DNA of 6,714 nucleotides from Bacteroidales bacterium UBA1769 (GTDB taxonomy: Bacteria > Bacteroidota > Bacteroidia > Bacteroidales > UBA932). Below are positions 1 through 6,363 of the stretch, piece by piece. Under the pieces are notes generated by a model. The model ran no database searches. It had not been told where the DNA came from and saw only the letters and a program-made list of their open reading frames with translations. The stretch lies in NCBI GenBank assembly GCA_002314725.1, contig DCGV01000086.1, positions 1-6,714 of the forward strand, written 5' to 3'. The translations under genes and the position numbers were made by a program. The first letter of the stretch is position 1, and each line of letters starts with the position of its first letter.

Positions 1-619
1 CTATATAAAGCATCGAACGCTGGTTGTGCCATGCTGGGAATACCGGCACCTTTGTCGCCAACTTTGCCAAACGAGGAAAATTACCCTTGGCATTTGGTCC
101 GTAGATCATGCAAGGACGAAGGATGCATATCTTCATATAGCTTAAAGTATCTAGCTTAGAGCTTAGAGAAGGGTCCTCTTTAAGCTCTAAGCTCTCAGCT
201 CTCAGCTTTAGCAATCCTTTCTCCGCCTGCAGTTTCGAATCCCCATAGAATCCATTGGGATTCTCTTTTGTCTCTTTCGTCAACACCTCCGTCTTCAGAC
301 TCTGGCTCTCATGAAACACAATCTGGCTCGACATGAAGATAAACTGCTTGACGCCACACTCCTGCGCATGCTTAGCGATCTCAACAGTCAGATCACGATT
401 GACCTTATAATACAACGCCTCCATCTTTGGATCTGCGTTGACGTGGGCGATTCCTGCCACATGATACACGACGTCGTACTTGCTGAAATCAGCCTGCTTC
501 CACGCGTCGTTCATCGTGTCGACACTTTCGATCTCAAACTCTGTCGACGTCGACATTATATACTTCTTGACGCTCTCCCCTACGTAGGATCCTGTGCCGG
601 TGATTAATACTCGGATCAT
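1..619 (-). CDS. NAD-dependent epimerase/dehydratase (SDR family), N-terminal 206 residues, runs off left edge
   Basis: Translating the minus strand from ATG 617-619 gives an open frame of 206 codons to the window edge, so the C-terminus is missing. The start MIRVLITGTGSYVG carries the Rossmann NAD(P)-binding glycine motif TGTGSYVG at residues 7-14. VYHVAGIAHVN lies at about 51-61, FIFMSS at 93-98 supplies the usual Ser region, and YGDSK at 125-129 gives the catalytic Tyr125/Lys129 pair. ILRPCMIYGP at 166-175 and PVFPAWHNQRSMLYI at 192-206 fit extended-SDR sugar-nucleotide epimerases/reductases, which act in the cytoplasm on nucleotide sugars. The gene lies 77 bp downstream of a glycosyltransferase on the same strand, as in Bacteroidales capsule or O-antigen clusters, so a role in surface-glycan precursor synthesis is inferred; the exact substrate is unknown. 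Residues about 137-160 form an insertion-like stretch encoded by heptamer repeats and a hairpin, where homologues I remember have a shorter loop. Family call is firm, specificity is not. Confidence 0.88.
   Translation of the reverse strand, partial: MIRVLITGTGSYVGESVKKYIMSTSTEFEIESVDTMNDAWKQADFSKYDVVYHVAGIAHVNADPKMEALYYKVNRDLTVEIAKHAQECGVKQFIFMSSQIVFHESQSLKTEVLTKETKENPNGFYGDSKLQAEKGLLKLRAESLELKEDPSLSSKLDTLSYMKICILRPCMIYGPNAKGNFPRLAKLATKVPVFPAWHNQRSMLYI
139..210. repeat. Heptamer repeats and 41-nt inverted repeat inside the epimerase gene
   Basis: On the plus strand, 183-210 is four consecutive 7-mers of pattern AGCTYTM (agctcta, agctctc, agctctc, agcttta). Two copies of agcttag sit at 153-159 and 160-166, and agcttaa is at 139-145. 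The outer parts form a perfect 13-bp inverted repeat, agcttagagctta (153-165) against taagctctaagct (181-193). It extends inward by a G-T pair and three Watson-Crick pairs, so 153-193 can fold as a hairpin. The block is translated in frame as epimerase residues about 137-156, just after the catalytic YxxxK helix. Confidence 0.8.
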
Positions 620-623
620 TTGA

Positions 624-651
624 TTGATGGTTGATGATTGATGATTGATGG
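624..651. repeat. Four heptamer repeats (ttgatgr) touching the epimerase start codon
   Basis: Plus strand 624-630 ttgatgg, 631-637 ttgatga, 638-644 ttgatga and 645-651 ttgatgg are four direct 7-mers. A partial copy, ttgat, precedes them at 620-624. In the epimerase mRNA (minus strand) this reads as a CATCAAY-type array ending 4 nt before the ATG, so it fills the translation initiation region where a ribosome binding site would sit. Confidence 0.85.
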
Positions 652-680
652 CAATATCCACATTGTTGGATTGTACCGAC

Positions 681-701
681 AATTACGAATTACGAATTAT
701 G
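681..701. repeat. Three heptamer repeats (aattayg) covering the glycosyltransferase stop codon
   Basis: Plus strand 681-687 aattacg, 688-694 aattacg and 695-701 aattatg are direct 7-mers. The last copy contains the stop codon of the glycosyltransferase (697-699, TAA on the minus strand), so the repeat starts exactly where the coding region ends. Confidence 0.85.
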
Positions 702-1830
702 CATTGCTAATCAATTCCTCATAAATCGATAGGTGTCTTTCCTTCACTACCTCTATGTCAAAATATTTTTCTGCGTATGCTCGCGCTGCTTTGCCCATCT
801 TCTGTCGCAACTCCTTATCTCCAAGAAGAAGATCAAGTTTTTCTGTGAGGGCATCCACGTCTTTGGGCTGGATTAGGAATCCATTCTCCCCGTCGACGAC
901 GGTATCTTTACATCCCACTGAGTTTGTTGTGATAACTGGGCGTCCGATAGCATCAGCTTCGATAAGGGATTTTGGCAATCCCTCCATATAGTACGACGGG
1001 AATGCCATGATATGACTTTGCTTCAATAGTTCTTTGACGTCGGTGCGATAACCTAACCATTTGATATATTTACCGTCGCAATGAGATTCCAACTCCTCTT
1101 TTGTGGGAGCACCAGGATGATCATCAATCATTCCGACGAGCCAGAATTCTGCTTTACCTTCGTATTTAGAGCGTAGTCGCTCCGCAGCTTCAGTGAGAAG
1201 ATAGATTCCTTTCTCCACAATCATTCGCGCTGTGAGAATCACATTGATTGTGCCAGTTTCCGACTCAGGAGTATAATCAAACTGATTCAAATCAACTCCC
1301 GAACCTTTTATGAATCTGCCTTGCTCTCTTTTGATGATTCCATGCTTAGTATATAATCCCCAGTCGTCTTCATTCTGGAAGATACAAAGCAAATTAGGGC
1401 GATTGTGACTAAACTTCAGCACCGTCGGCATGATCTTGCTCAAAAGACCTTTATTGTCTTCTGCGAAGAATCCTCCAAGACCGCTGATGGCATTAACCAC
1501 TCCCTTCACTTTTGAAAACTTCGCTGCCAGCGTACCCCATAAGATTGTCTTCATTCCGACGTGGTGCACCACATCTGGCTTTTCTTTCTTATAAAGTTTT
1601 CTCAAGAAATTGAGAGTTTTCAGCTCCTGAAAGATATTCATTCCGCTTCGGCTCATAGGAAGATTTACGGTCTTCAAACCTTTAGCCTCAATATCTTTCA
1701 ATTTACCTGTGTCGATGGTGATAATGGTAACATCCCACCCTGCCTTTTGAGCAGCCAAAGCTACAGGTAGTCTATGCGAAAGGAAAAACCAATCGACATT
1801 GACAACCATGAAGAGTTTTTTTGACTTCAT
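697..1830 (-). CDS. GT4-family glycosyltransferase for surface polysaccharide
   Basis: This 377-residue protein has the normal length of a GT-B fold, GT4-family retaining glycosyltransferase. The N-terminal acceptor domain (about 1-180) opens with LFMVVNVDWFFLSHRLPVA and contains PDVVHHVGMKT (85-94) and a glycine-rich AISGLGGFF (114-122). The C-terminal Glycos_transf_1 domain (about 190-355) contains ILTARMIVEKGI (198-209), WLGYRTDV (258-265) and the family's EX7E motif, EGLPKSLIE, with Glu283 and Glu291. These glutamates normally contact the nucleotide-sugar donor. No signal peptide is seen, and such enzymes work at the cytoplasmic face of the membrane on lipid-linked sugars. It is followed by the epimerase gene, which supports a capsule or O-antigen repeat-unit role (inferred). 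The start ATG 1828-1830 is preceded by an A-rich stretch without a clear Shine-Dalgarno, as usual for Bacteroidota. Donor and acceptor sugars cannot be told from the sequence. Confidence 0.93.
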   Translation of the reverse strand: MKSKKLFMVVNVDWFFLSHRLPVALAAQKAGWDVTIITIDTGKLKDIEAKGLKTVNLPMSRSGMNIFQELKTLNFLRKLYKKEKPDVVHHVGMKTILWGTLAAKFSKVKGVVNAISGLGGFFAEDNKGLLSKIMPTVLKFSHNRPNLLCIFQNEDDWGLYTKHGIIKREQGRFIKGSGVDLNQFDYTPESETGTINVILTARMIVEKGIYLLTEAAERLRSKYEGKAEFWLVGMIDDHPGAPTKEELESHCDGKYIKWLGYRTDVKELLKQSHIMAFPSYYMEGLPKSLIEADAIGRPVITTNSVGCKDTVVDGENGFLIQPKDVDALTEKLDLLLGDKELRQKMGKAARAYAEKYFDIEVVKERHLSIYEELISNA

Positions 1831-1986
1831 TTATTTTATGATTATTCTTTCAATTTGGATTGCTAAACAATAACAATTAATTTTTAAGGATAAATTATTC
1901 ACGAGTGACATTCCATTTCTCATACCTCATATACAAGAACGATAGTGACTTATGTAGTGTTCAATCAATCACGTCTGTGCAAGTCA
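1831..1986. other. Intergenic boundary between receiver gene and polysaccharide genes
   Basis: This 156-bp AT-rich spacer lies between the stop of the receiver gene and the start of the glycosyltransferase. It must hold any separate promoter of the polysaccharide genes, but I see no convincing match to the Bacteroidota TTTG / TAnnTTTG promoter and no strong terminator hairpin followed by a T-run. A weak 10-bp palindrome (tcacgagtga, 1900-1909) is the only local symmetry noticed. Confidence 0.5.
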
Positions 1987-2379
1987 TTACACGATCCCTT
2001 TTAAAACACGAGCAATTTCATCAAATGCGACAGGTTTATATAAAACTCTTATTTCATCATCCTTAAAGCCCATCTCTTTTAGTTTTTCTTTAACTTTGCT
2101 ATTGCCAGTCATAACAATCACCTTATTTAAGTCTATCAAATTGCGATCTTTTATAGTCTTTACAATATTAAAACCATCCATCTCAGTTTTTTTCGCCAAT
2201 GTTATGTCTACAAAAACAGCTGCATATATATCAGACCATTGAGAAAATGATACGTTTTGAGATTTTGCAACTTGAAGAAACTTTAATTCGTTGTTAAATG
2301 CGTATAAGTTAGCAAGATCAAAGGACCCACGAATGGTTTCCCATTCATCTTCAAATACTAGTATTTTCTTTTCGCTCAT
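1987..2379 (-). CDS. Stand-alone response-regulator receiver (REC) protein
   Basis: This 130-residue protein consists of one receiver-like domain and has no output domain. Visible landmarks are beta1 KKILVFEDE with an acidic pocket (Glu10, Asp11, Glu12), VFVDIT with the presumed phospho-acceptor Asp58, VIVMTGNSK with Thr91, and LYKPV with the conserved Lys115. The segment between the acidic pocket and the Asp is longer and less regular than in CheY-type proteins. It contains NLYAFNNELKFLQVA, so this is an atypical REC subgroup. The gene overlaps the upstream kinase gene by 29 nt in another frame, so the two are probably translationally coupled and the kinase is the likely phospho-donor. With no DNA-binding domain, the output is probably by protein contact, perhaps with a neighbouring product (inference). 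Confidence 0.85.
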   Translation of the reverse strand: MSEKKILVFEDEWETIRGSFDLANLYAFNNELKFLQVAKSQNVSFSQWSDIYAAVFVDITLAKKTEMDGFNIVKTIKDRNLIDLNKVIVMTGNSKVKEKLKEMGFKDDEIRVLYKPVAFDEIARVLKGIV

Positions 2380-3991
2380 ATGTATTAAATTTAAGTTCCA
2401 AAATTATTGTAGATTTACCATCTGAAGTCAATCCTTCTTTGGCATGAACGAAAATACCATAATCTCGAGCAATTTCTTTAATGTAATATATACCATGTCC
2501 ATAGTTTTTTCCTTCCAATACAGCATCTTTTGCCGTACTATTTATATCACGAATAAGCCTTTGAATATATCCATCGGCCTCAGAATAAGTATTTTCAAAA
2601 TGAACAAGTAAAAAATCATTTTCCATCGAAAGACTTATAATATTTGTACTCGTGGATTTTTTTCGCATATTTGCTATCCAGTCAGTAAACATTATCTTAC
2701 AATTTGTAATATTAAAATGAACAACTCGTTCATTTTCTTTCGTTTTGGACGTTATATTGGCATCGGCAGATACTTCCAGATCTAACTGGCTTTGCGCCAA
2801 TTCCGACAAAAGAATAAAGATTTTGGATATTGGTATCTCTTCTATTCTCAGTTCTCCAAATGGATTGTTACTCTCGTCAAGTAGAAAATCTGCATATTTT
2901 AAGATATCACGCAAATCGTTATCTGCACGTACCACTTCTTTATTGAAAGTCTTTCTCATTGTATTCTTCAATATTGGATTCAATGAGTCCTCCATCTTGT
3001 GATATGCAATAACATTGGCTAATGGAGTCATCTTATTACGAATAAAATGCATGACTCTTACAGCTTGGTTGACATACCTTACCCTATCTTTAATTTCATT
3101 GAATTTTTCATCGCGTCTCTGGGCGATTCTGTATTCTGTATTGAGAAGCATTGACATTTTTGAAAATGTTCTAGTAAGAACAGTATCGAATCCCCAGAAA
3201 TGGAAAAGAAAGGAGTCATCACTCTGAACATCGCAAACAAATACATATTCAATTTCATATTTAGGAACGTAATAAAAAAAAGAAACTCCGCCATCTCTTG
3301 TTTGTGAGATTCTCTTTTTATTCTTTAGAAGTTCTAAATCATTTGTATTCAGTTTAACAATGCGTTCCCACATGAATGTAGATGCATTAACCAGCCACAT
3401 AGTGTCTCCTTTCAAAGAATACACCCTTATCCTGCGAATTCTATTTCTATCCGTTGTTCTGAAATAGACATTCAAATCATTAATTATCGACTGATATATT
3501 TCAAAACTTTTTAGTTTAACAGGAGACAAAAAGTACTCATCTATTTTCGAAGTGATAACTATATCTAACGTTCTTTCTCGATTTCTTATCAATGATAATA
3601 AACATAAGATATACAAACTGGTCACAGGAAAAAACATCCATGGTTCTAGCATTCCCTTATGAAACACCATGGTTCCCAATGTGAGGAGAAGCAGAACCAA
3701 AGAGTGTCGATCAGAACCTGAAAAATTGACAGCATTTATCATTGGTAATAAGATTAGGAAAAACATAGTTGGTTCTTGATAATCTCTTCCCCACACAATA
3801 AAATTTATAAATGCAAAATCCCATACCATTCTAAGTAAAGACTTCTCATTTCGTTTCAAAATAATATAAACTCCAATATAAAGGACGCATGCTCCTATGT
3901 ATAGCAATATAGGAAACGGTCCTGAATATTTTAAAATTGAGAAAATTGCTATTATTACAAGCACTACCCTATATGATACGGACTGAATCAT
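2351..3991 (-). CDS. Membrane-anchored, divergent sensor histidine kinase
   Basis: The 546-residue protein starts with about six hydrophobic segments (roughly 6-24, 27-47, 52-69, 75-90, 96-111, 117-136). A mixed alpha/beta region follows at about 150-275, possibly GAF-like. A helical dimerisation segment contains VMHFIRNKMTPL at 313-324. This fits the HxxRNxxxPL form of a histidine-kinase H-box, with His315 as the candidate phosphorylated residue. The C-terminus resembles a GHKL ATPase: MFTDWIANMRKKS (434-446) stands in for the N-box with Asn441, and YGHGIYYIKEIARDYG (497-512) is a recognisable G2 box and following helix. A clear DxGxG (G1) motif is not visible; HFENTYSE lies near its expected place. 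Activity could therefore be weak or altered. The start ATG abuts the TAA of the preceding channel-like gene, and the 3' end overlaps the receiver gene, making a coupled kinase-receiver pair. The membrane topology, with few visible loops outside, suggests sensing within or at the membrane. Kinase-like fold is likely, signal unknown. Confidence 0.8.
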   Translation of the reverse strand: MIQSVSYRVVLVIIAIFSILKYSGPFPILLYIGACVLYIGVYIILKRNEKSLLRMVWDFAFINFIVWGRDYQEPTMFFLILLPMINAVNFSGSDRHSLVLLLLTLGTMVFHKGMLEPWMFFPVTSLYILCLLSLIRNRERTLDIVITSKIDEYFLSPVKLKSFEIYQSIINDLNVYFRTTDRNRIRRIRVYSLKGDTMWLVNASTFMWERIVKLNTNDLELLKNKKRISQTRDGGVSFFYYVPKYEIEYVFVCDVQSDDSFLFHFWGFDTVLTRTFSKMSMLLNTEYRIAQRRDEKFNEIKDRVRYVNQAVRVMHFIRNKMTPLANVIAYHKMEDSLNPILKNTMRKTFNKEVVRADNDLRDILKYADFLLDESNNPFGELRIEEIPISKIFILLSELAQSQLDLEVSADANITSKTKENERVVHFNITNCKIMFTDWIANMRKKSTSTNIISLSMENDFLLVHFENTYSEADGYIQRLIRDINSTAKDAVLEGKNYGHGIYYIKEIARDYGIFVHAKEGLTSDGKSTIILELKFNTYERKENTSI

Positions 3992-4717
3992 TTACTTTAT
4001 TGAAGTGAAATCTTCCAACTTTTTTAAAAGAAAATTAGCAAAGAAGAAATAGAATAATACGACACCTATGCAATACACCATTATGCCAAGTAGTCCATTG
4101 GGTATAATAACAGGCGAAATGTTCTCGTTTCCTATAATTAATGCTAATGTATTAGCGAAATGGTTAAAAAATGAATTTGATGAGAAATCCTTAAATTCAA
4201 TATAGAATAGTTCCATCCACTTATATGGTGCAGGCAATATCATGAGTCCTACGACAAAAACATAAAAAAGATATGATAATAATACAGTCCAAATATTGGA
4301 GCTCAAGAAAAGACAAATTGCCCTTAAATATTTATGCTCAGACTTTGCGATTTCAAAATTAAGTTTAGAGATATACCCAGCTAATTCGTCGGGTTCATAG
4401 CCATTCAGAACGTAGAGACGACGAGCAAGTTGAAATAAACTACGTTGTTTTTTCTTGTCGGAAATATGGAAAGCAGTATCAGCAATCTTTTCAACAAGGA
4501 TTTCGTCATAACCGTAATCCTCTTTTGCGGCAGAAGCTATATAGCAATGAATGAACTTCTTTATATCAATGTACAAAGACTGATTATATTCTTCCAATCC
4601 GAATTCTTTCTTAGCATGAATTACACTATAGTAAATATTCAAATTTTGCTTATGTTTGTAAGGTCGAATAGAACCATATAAATCTTCAAGAATTCTTTCT
4701 TTGTCTTGGACTGTCAT
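3992..4717 (-). CDS. Two-helix ion-channel-like membrane protein with aberrant selectivity filter
   Basis: This 241-residue protein has a soluble, probably helical N-terminal half (1-130) and a C-terminal half built like a bacterial potassium-channel pore (Ion_trans_2 type). TM1 is at about 139-162, a pore-helix-like stretch FFNHFANTLAL at 183-193 follows, and TM2 is at about 206-230 (LLGIMVYCIGVVLFYFFF), ending in LLKKL. Between them IIGNENISP (194-202) aligns position by position with the canonical TVGYGDITP filter: Gly196, Ile200 and Pro202 are kept, but Tyr-Gly-Asp becomes Asn-Glu-Asn. So the fold is suggested while potassium selectivity is doubtful; it may be non-selective, gated differently, or not a channel. 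The stop codon abuts the kinase start (TAAATG), indicating one operon and a functional tie to the kinase-receiver pair. No homologue is recognised by name. The start ATG 4715-4717 lies 10 nt after the stop of the broken small gene. Confidence 0.68.
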   Translation of the reverse strand: MTVQDKERILEDLYGSIRPYKHKQNLNIYYSVIHAKKEFGLEEYNQSLYIDIKKFIHCYIASAAKEDYGYDEILVEKIADTAFHISDKKKQRSLFQLARRLYVLNGYEPDELAGYISKLNFEIAKSEHKYLRAICLFLSSNIWTVLLSYLFYVFVVGLMILPAPYKWMELFYIEFKDFSSNSFFNHFANTLALIIGNENISPVIIPNGLLGIMVYCIGVVLFYFFFANFLLKKLEDFTSIK

Positions 4718-4727
4718 TATCTAACAT

Positions 4728-4974
4728 TTATTTAGAGAGAACAAAATCTTGTATAGCAGAATAAGTCGATTTAAGATTCATCTCCACATTAACTTCCCAA
4801 TCCACTTCATTTTCTCGGCATCTACTGCTTTTCTAATGCAAACGTTCTAACCATATCCTCAGAAATATGAACTGGACACTTGATTTTAATTGTTTCTGGT
4901 TGAAAGAATAGTTCCACATTCCCTAATCTGATATAATCAAATGGTTGGCAGTTTTCGTCATTCTGAGGAGCCAT
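4728..4974 (-). pseudogene. Small gene interrupted by a frame shift (about 83 aa if repaired)
   Basis: From ATG 4972-4974 the minus strand reads MAPQNDENCQPFDYIRLG and continues for 50 codons to a TAG at 4822-4824. In the +1 frame, coding-like sequence continues from about 4829 (SSRCRENEVDWEVNVEMNL and on) to a TAA at 4728-4730, just before the channel-like gene. The second part has no suitable start at its beginning, and both parts look like ordinary soluble protein. The simplest reading is one gene of about 83 residues with a one-base indel near GAAAAGCAGTAG (about 4822-4833). The first frame is open further upstream to 5061 but offers no ATG, GTG or TTG there. It lies 64 bp after the metalloprotease gene. 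Function is not recognised. A sequencing error in the A-run, a true pseudogene, or frameshifted expression remain possible. Confidence 0.6.
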
Positions 4975-5038
4975 GCCATTAATAGAAAAGTTTTGATTCT
5001 TATCCTTAAAACAGAAAAATGCGTATATGAAATAAAAA

Positions 5039-6328
5039 CTACAGTTTCGGTGTTCTACCTGCTAAATTCCAGTGCCTCCATGTAAGAGCAAATGGACATA
5101 GTTTTTCTTCTCTACTTTTTTCCCAAGGAGCCCTCTTACATAGTTCATTTGGCGTTGAATGTGGAGATTTCTTACACCATTCAAACATTGAACACTCATG
5201 AGATGCGTCAAGAAAAACATTCTCAATTTCATGAATAGCCTTAAAATACTCAACGTTCCAATCCGGCGAAACTCCGATTGGGATACTCTTGAAATATGAT
5301 CCAGGATTGTTGTTGCTCATTAATGGTGTTCCTACCCGACTTACAGCATAATCGAAGAAACTATTAGTCGTAAGATCATTATGGCGTGCCATCTTTAACA
5401 AAAAGTACCTGTCGTTTTCGCGCCAATTCAATGCGAATGCAACCAACTTATCAATCCATTCATAATAAGGTTTTACGATTGGCAAATCTCGCAAATATGA
5501 CTTCAATTGCGACTCTACAATTTTAAGTTGTTTTTTGAAATCATACAACAGTAAACTACCTGGCTGTCCGTCAGCATATTCCGATACTTGAGCATAAAAA
5601 TGATCATATATTTCTTCTGGTTTGTCAAAGTGCAAAGACCCTTCTCGTATTCCTCTCATTACTCTTACAAAACAAGCACCCGGATTGGAACTCATCAAGC
5701 TCATATCACACAAAGCAAGCACCATTAATAAATTACTGCTAAAAACAGGAGAGAAAAATTCTGCAACTTTTTCCGCCGCCATATATGGGAACTCCGGAGA
5801 TTTCGCATATCCATTAGGCGAAGCACACCTTTCCATAATGTACGCCATACTTTCCATAATTGCCATTGCACCAAACACCCACATGTTACCATCTGTAGTT
5901 TCTATAATTACATTAGGGATAGATTTCATATATGGATTATTCATCAAAGAGTCAAAATCGCTTTCAACACTATTGATTATGAACGTGTCACACTCGGACG
6001 TATCGCCTAACGTTAATGCGGCAATCTGTTTATTCAAAAGAACATTGTCACTATTATCGTTTATGATAAACGGCACTTTAAACTCTTTAGTTGATATATT
6101 ATAAACACGATTTACGACACTATGAAGATATTCACTATGAACATAAAGACCTCCTAATCCGTAGTTTGTCGTAAAATCTTGAAGAAAATGAATGTATTCA
6201 TGAAATAGTGTCGTCATATCCTTCAACGGCAACTTTTTTATGGTCATGTCATCTTTGTATGTATTAACATGCATTTCAAAAAAAGATGGCACATAGAACC
6301 CTAAAACTGTGCTTTTTAATCTAGTCAT
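5039..6328 (-). CDS. HExxH zinc-metalloprotease-like protein with C-terminal cysteine cluster
   Basis: This 429-residue soluble protein has no signal peptide or membrane helix. LFHEYIHFLQDF (41-52) is a zincin HExxH motif (His43, Glu44, His47) in the expected hydrophobic helix context. A second helix, AMAIMESMAYIMERC (154-168), offers Glu159 in an ExxxY/ExxA arrangement like the third zinc ligand helix of gluzincins; this assignment is inferred. The C-terminus has four cysteines, Cys379, Cys385, Cys397 and Cys411 (spacing x5, x11, x13), in ECSMFEWC, ELCKRAPW and KLCPFALTW. They could bind a structural metal or an Fe-S cluster. The family is not recognised. It is the first gene of the co-directional cluster ahead of the broken small gene and the channel/kinase/receiver genes, so cytoplasmic proteolysis as an output or regulator of that module is plausible but not shown. 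The start at 6328 is the first ATG after a promoter-like pair; Met19 would be an alternative that keeps the motif. Confidence 0.72.
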   Translation of the reverse strand: MTRLKSTVLGFYVPSFFEMHVNTYKDDMTIKKLPLKDMTTLFHEYIHFLQDFTTNYGLGGLYVHSEYLHSVVNRVYNISTKEFKVPFIINDNSDNVLLNKQIAALTLGDTSECDTFIINSVESDFDSLMNNPYMKSIPNVIIETTDGNMWVFGAMAIMESMAYIMERCASPNGYAKSPEFPYMAAEKVAEFFSPVFSSNLLMVLALCDMSLMSSNPGACFVRVMRGIREGSLHFDKPEEIYDHFYAQVSEYADGQPGSLLLYDFKKQLKIVESQLKSYLRDLPIVKPYYEWIDKLVAFALNWRENDRYFLLKMARHNDLTTNSFFDYAVSRVGTPLMSNNNPGSYFKSIPIGVSPDWNVEYFKAIHEIENVFLDASHECSMFEWCKKSPHSTPNELCKRAPWEKSREEKLCPFALTWRHWNLAGRTPKL

Positions 6329-6334
6329 TGTTGA

Positions 6335-6363
6335 ATATTACTTAATTTTTTATTTGTTGACAA
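6335..6363 (-). promoter_or_regulatory. Sigma70-like promoter pair just before the metalloprotease gene
   Basis: The minus strand has TTGTCA (6363 to 6358), a 17-bp spacer, then TAATAT (6340 to 6335), only 6 nt before ATG 6328. If used, transcription would begin at or next to the start codon, giving a nearly leaderless mRNA. Bacteroidota housekeeping sigma normally prefers TTTG and TAnnTTTG, which I do not see here, and the DNA is AT-rich, so chance is possible. Confidence 0.35.

Noticed and set aside
311..607. 98-codon open frame on the plus strand
   Set aside because: It is antisense to the epimerase, which has clear Rossmann and YxxxK motifs; the plus-strand translation shows no family features.
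624..701. Repeats as a CRISPR array
   Set aside because: Units are 7 bp, directly adjacent and without spacers, and no cas genes are present.
1940..1986. Transcription terminator after the receiver gene
   Set aside because: Only a 6-bp complementarity (TGACTT with AAGTCA) across a long loop and no T-run, too weak to annotate.
1987..4717. Assignment as the Detocs defence system
   Set aside because: Detocs has a different kinase architecture and a receiver-effector fusion; here the receiver stands alone and the channel-like protein shows no receiver domain. Only the general logic is similar.
4822..4833. Programmed ribosomal frameshift in the small gene
   Set aside because: The change needed is +1 (or -2) and no standard slippery heptamer or stimulatory element is seen, so an indel is simpler.
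5622..6104. 160-codon open frame on the plus strand
   Set aside because: It lies fully antisense to the metalloprotease-like gene and looks like a composition shadow.
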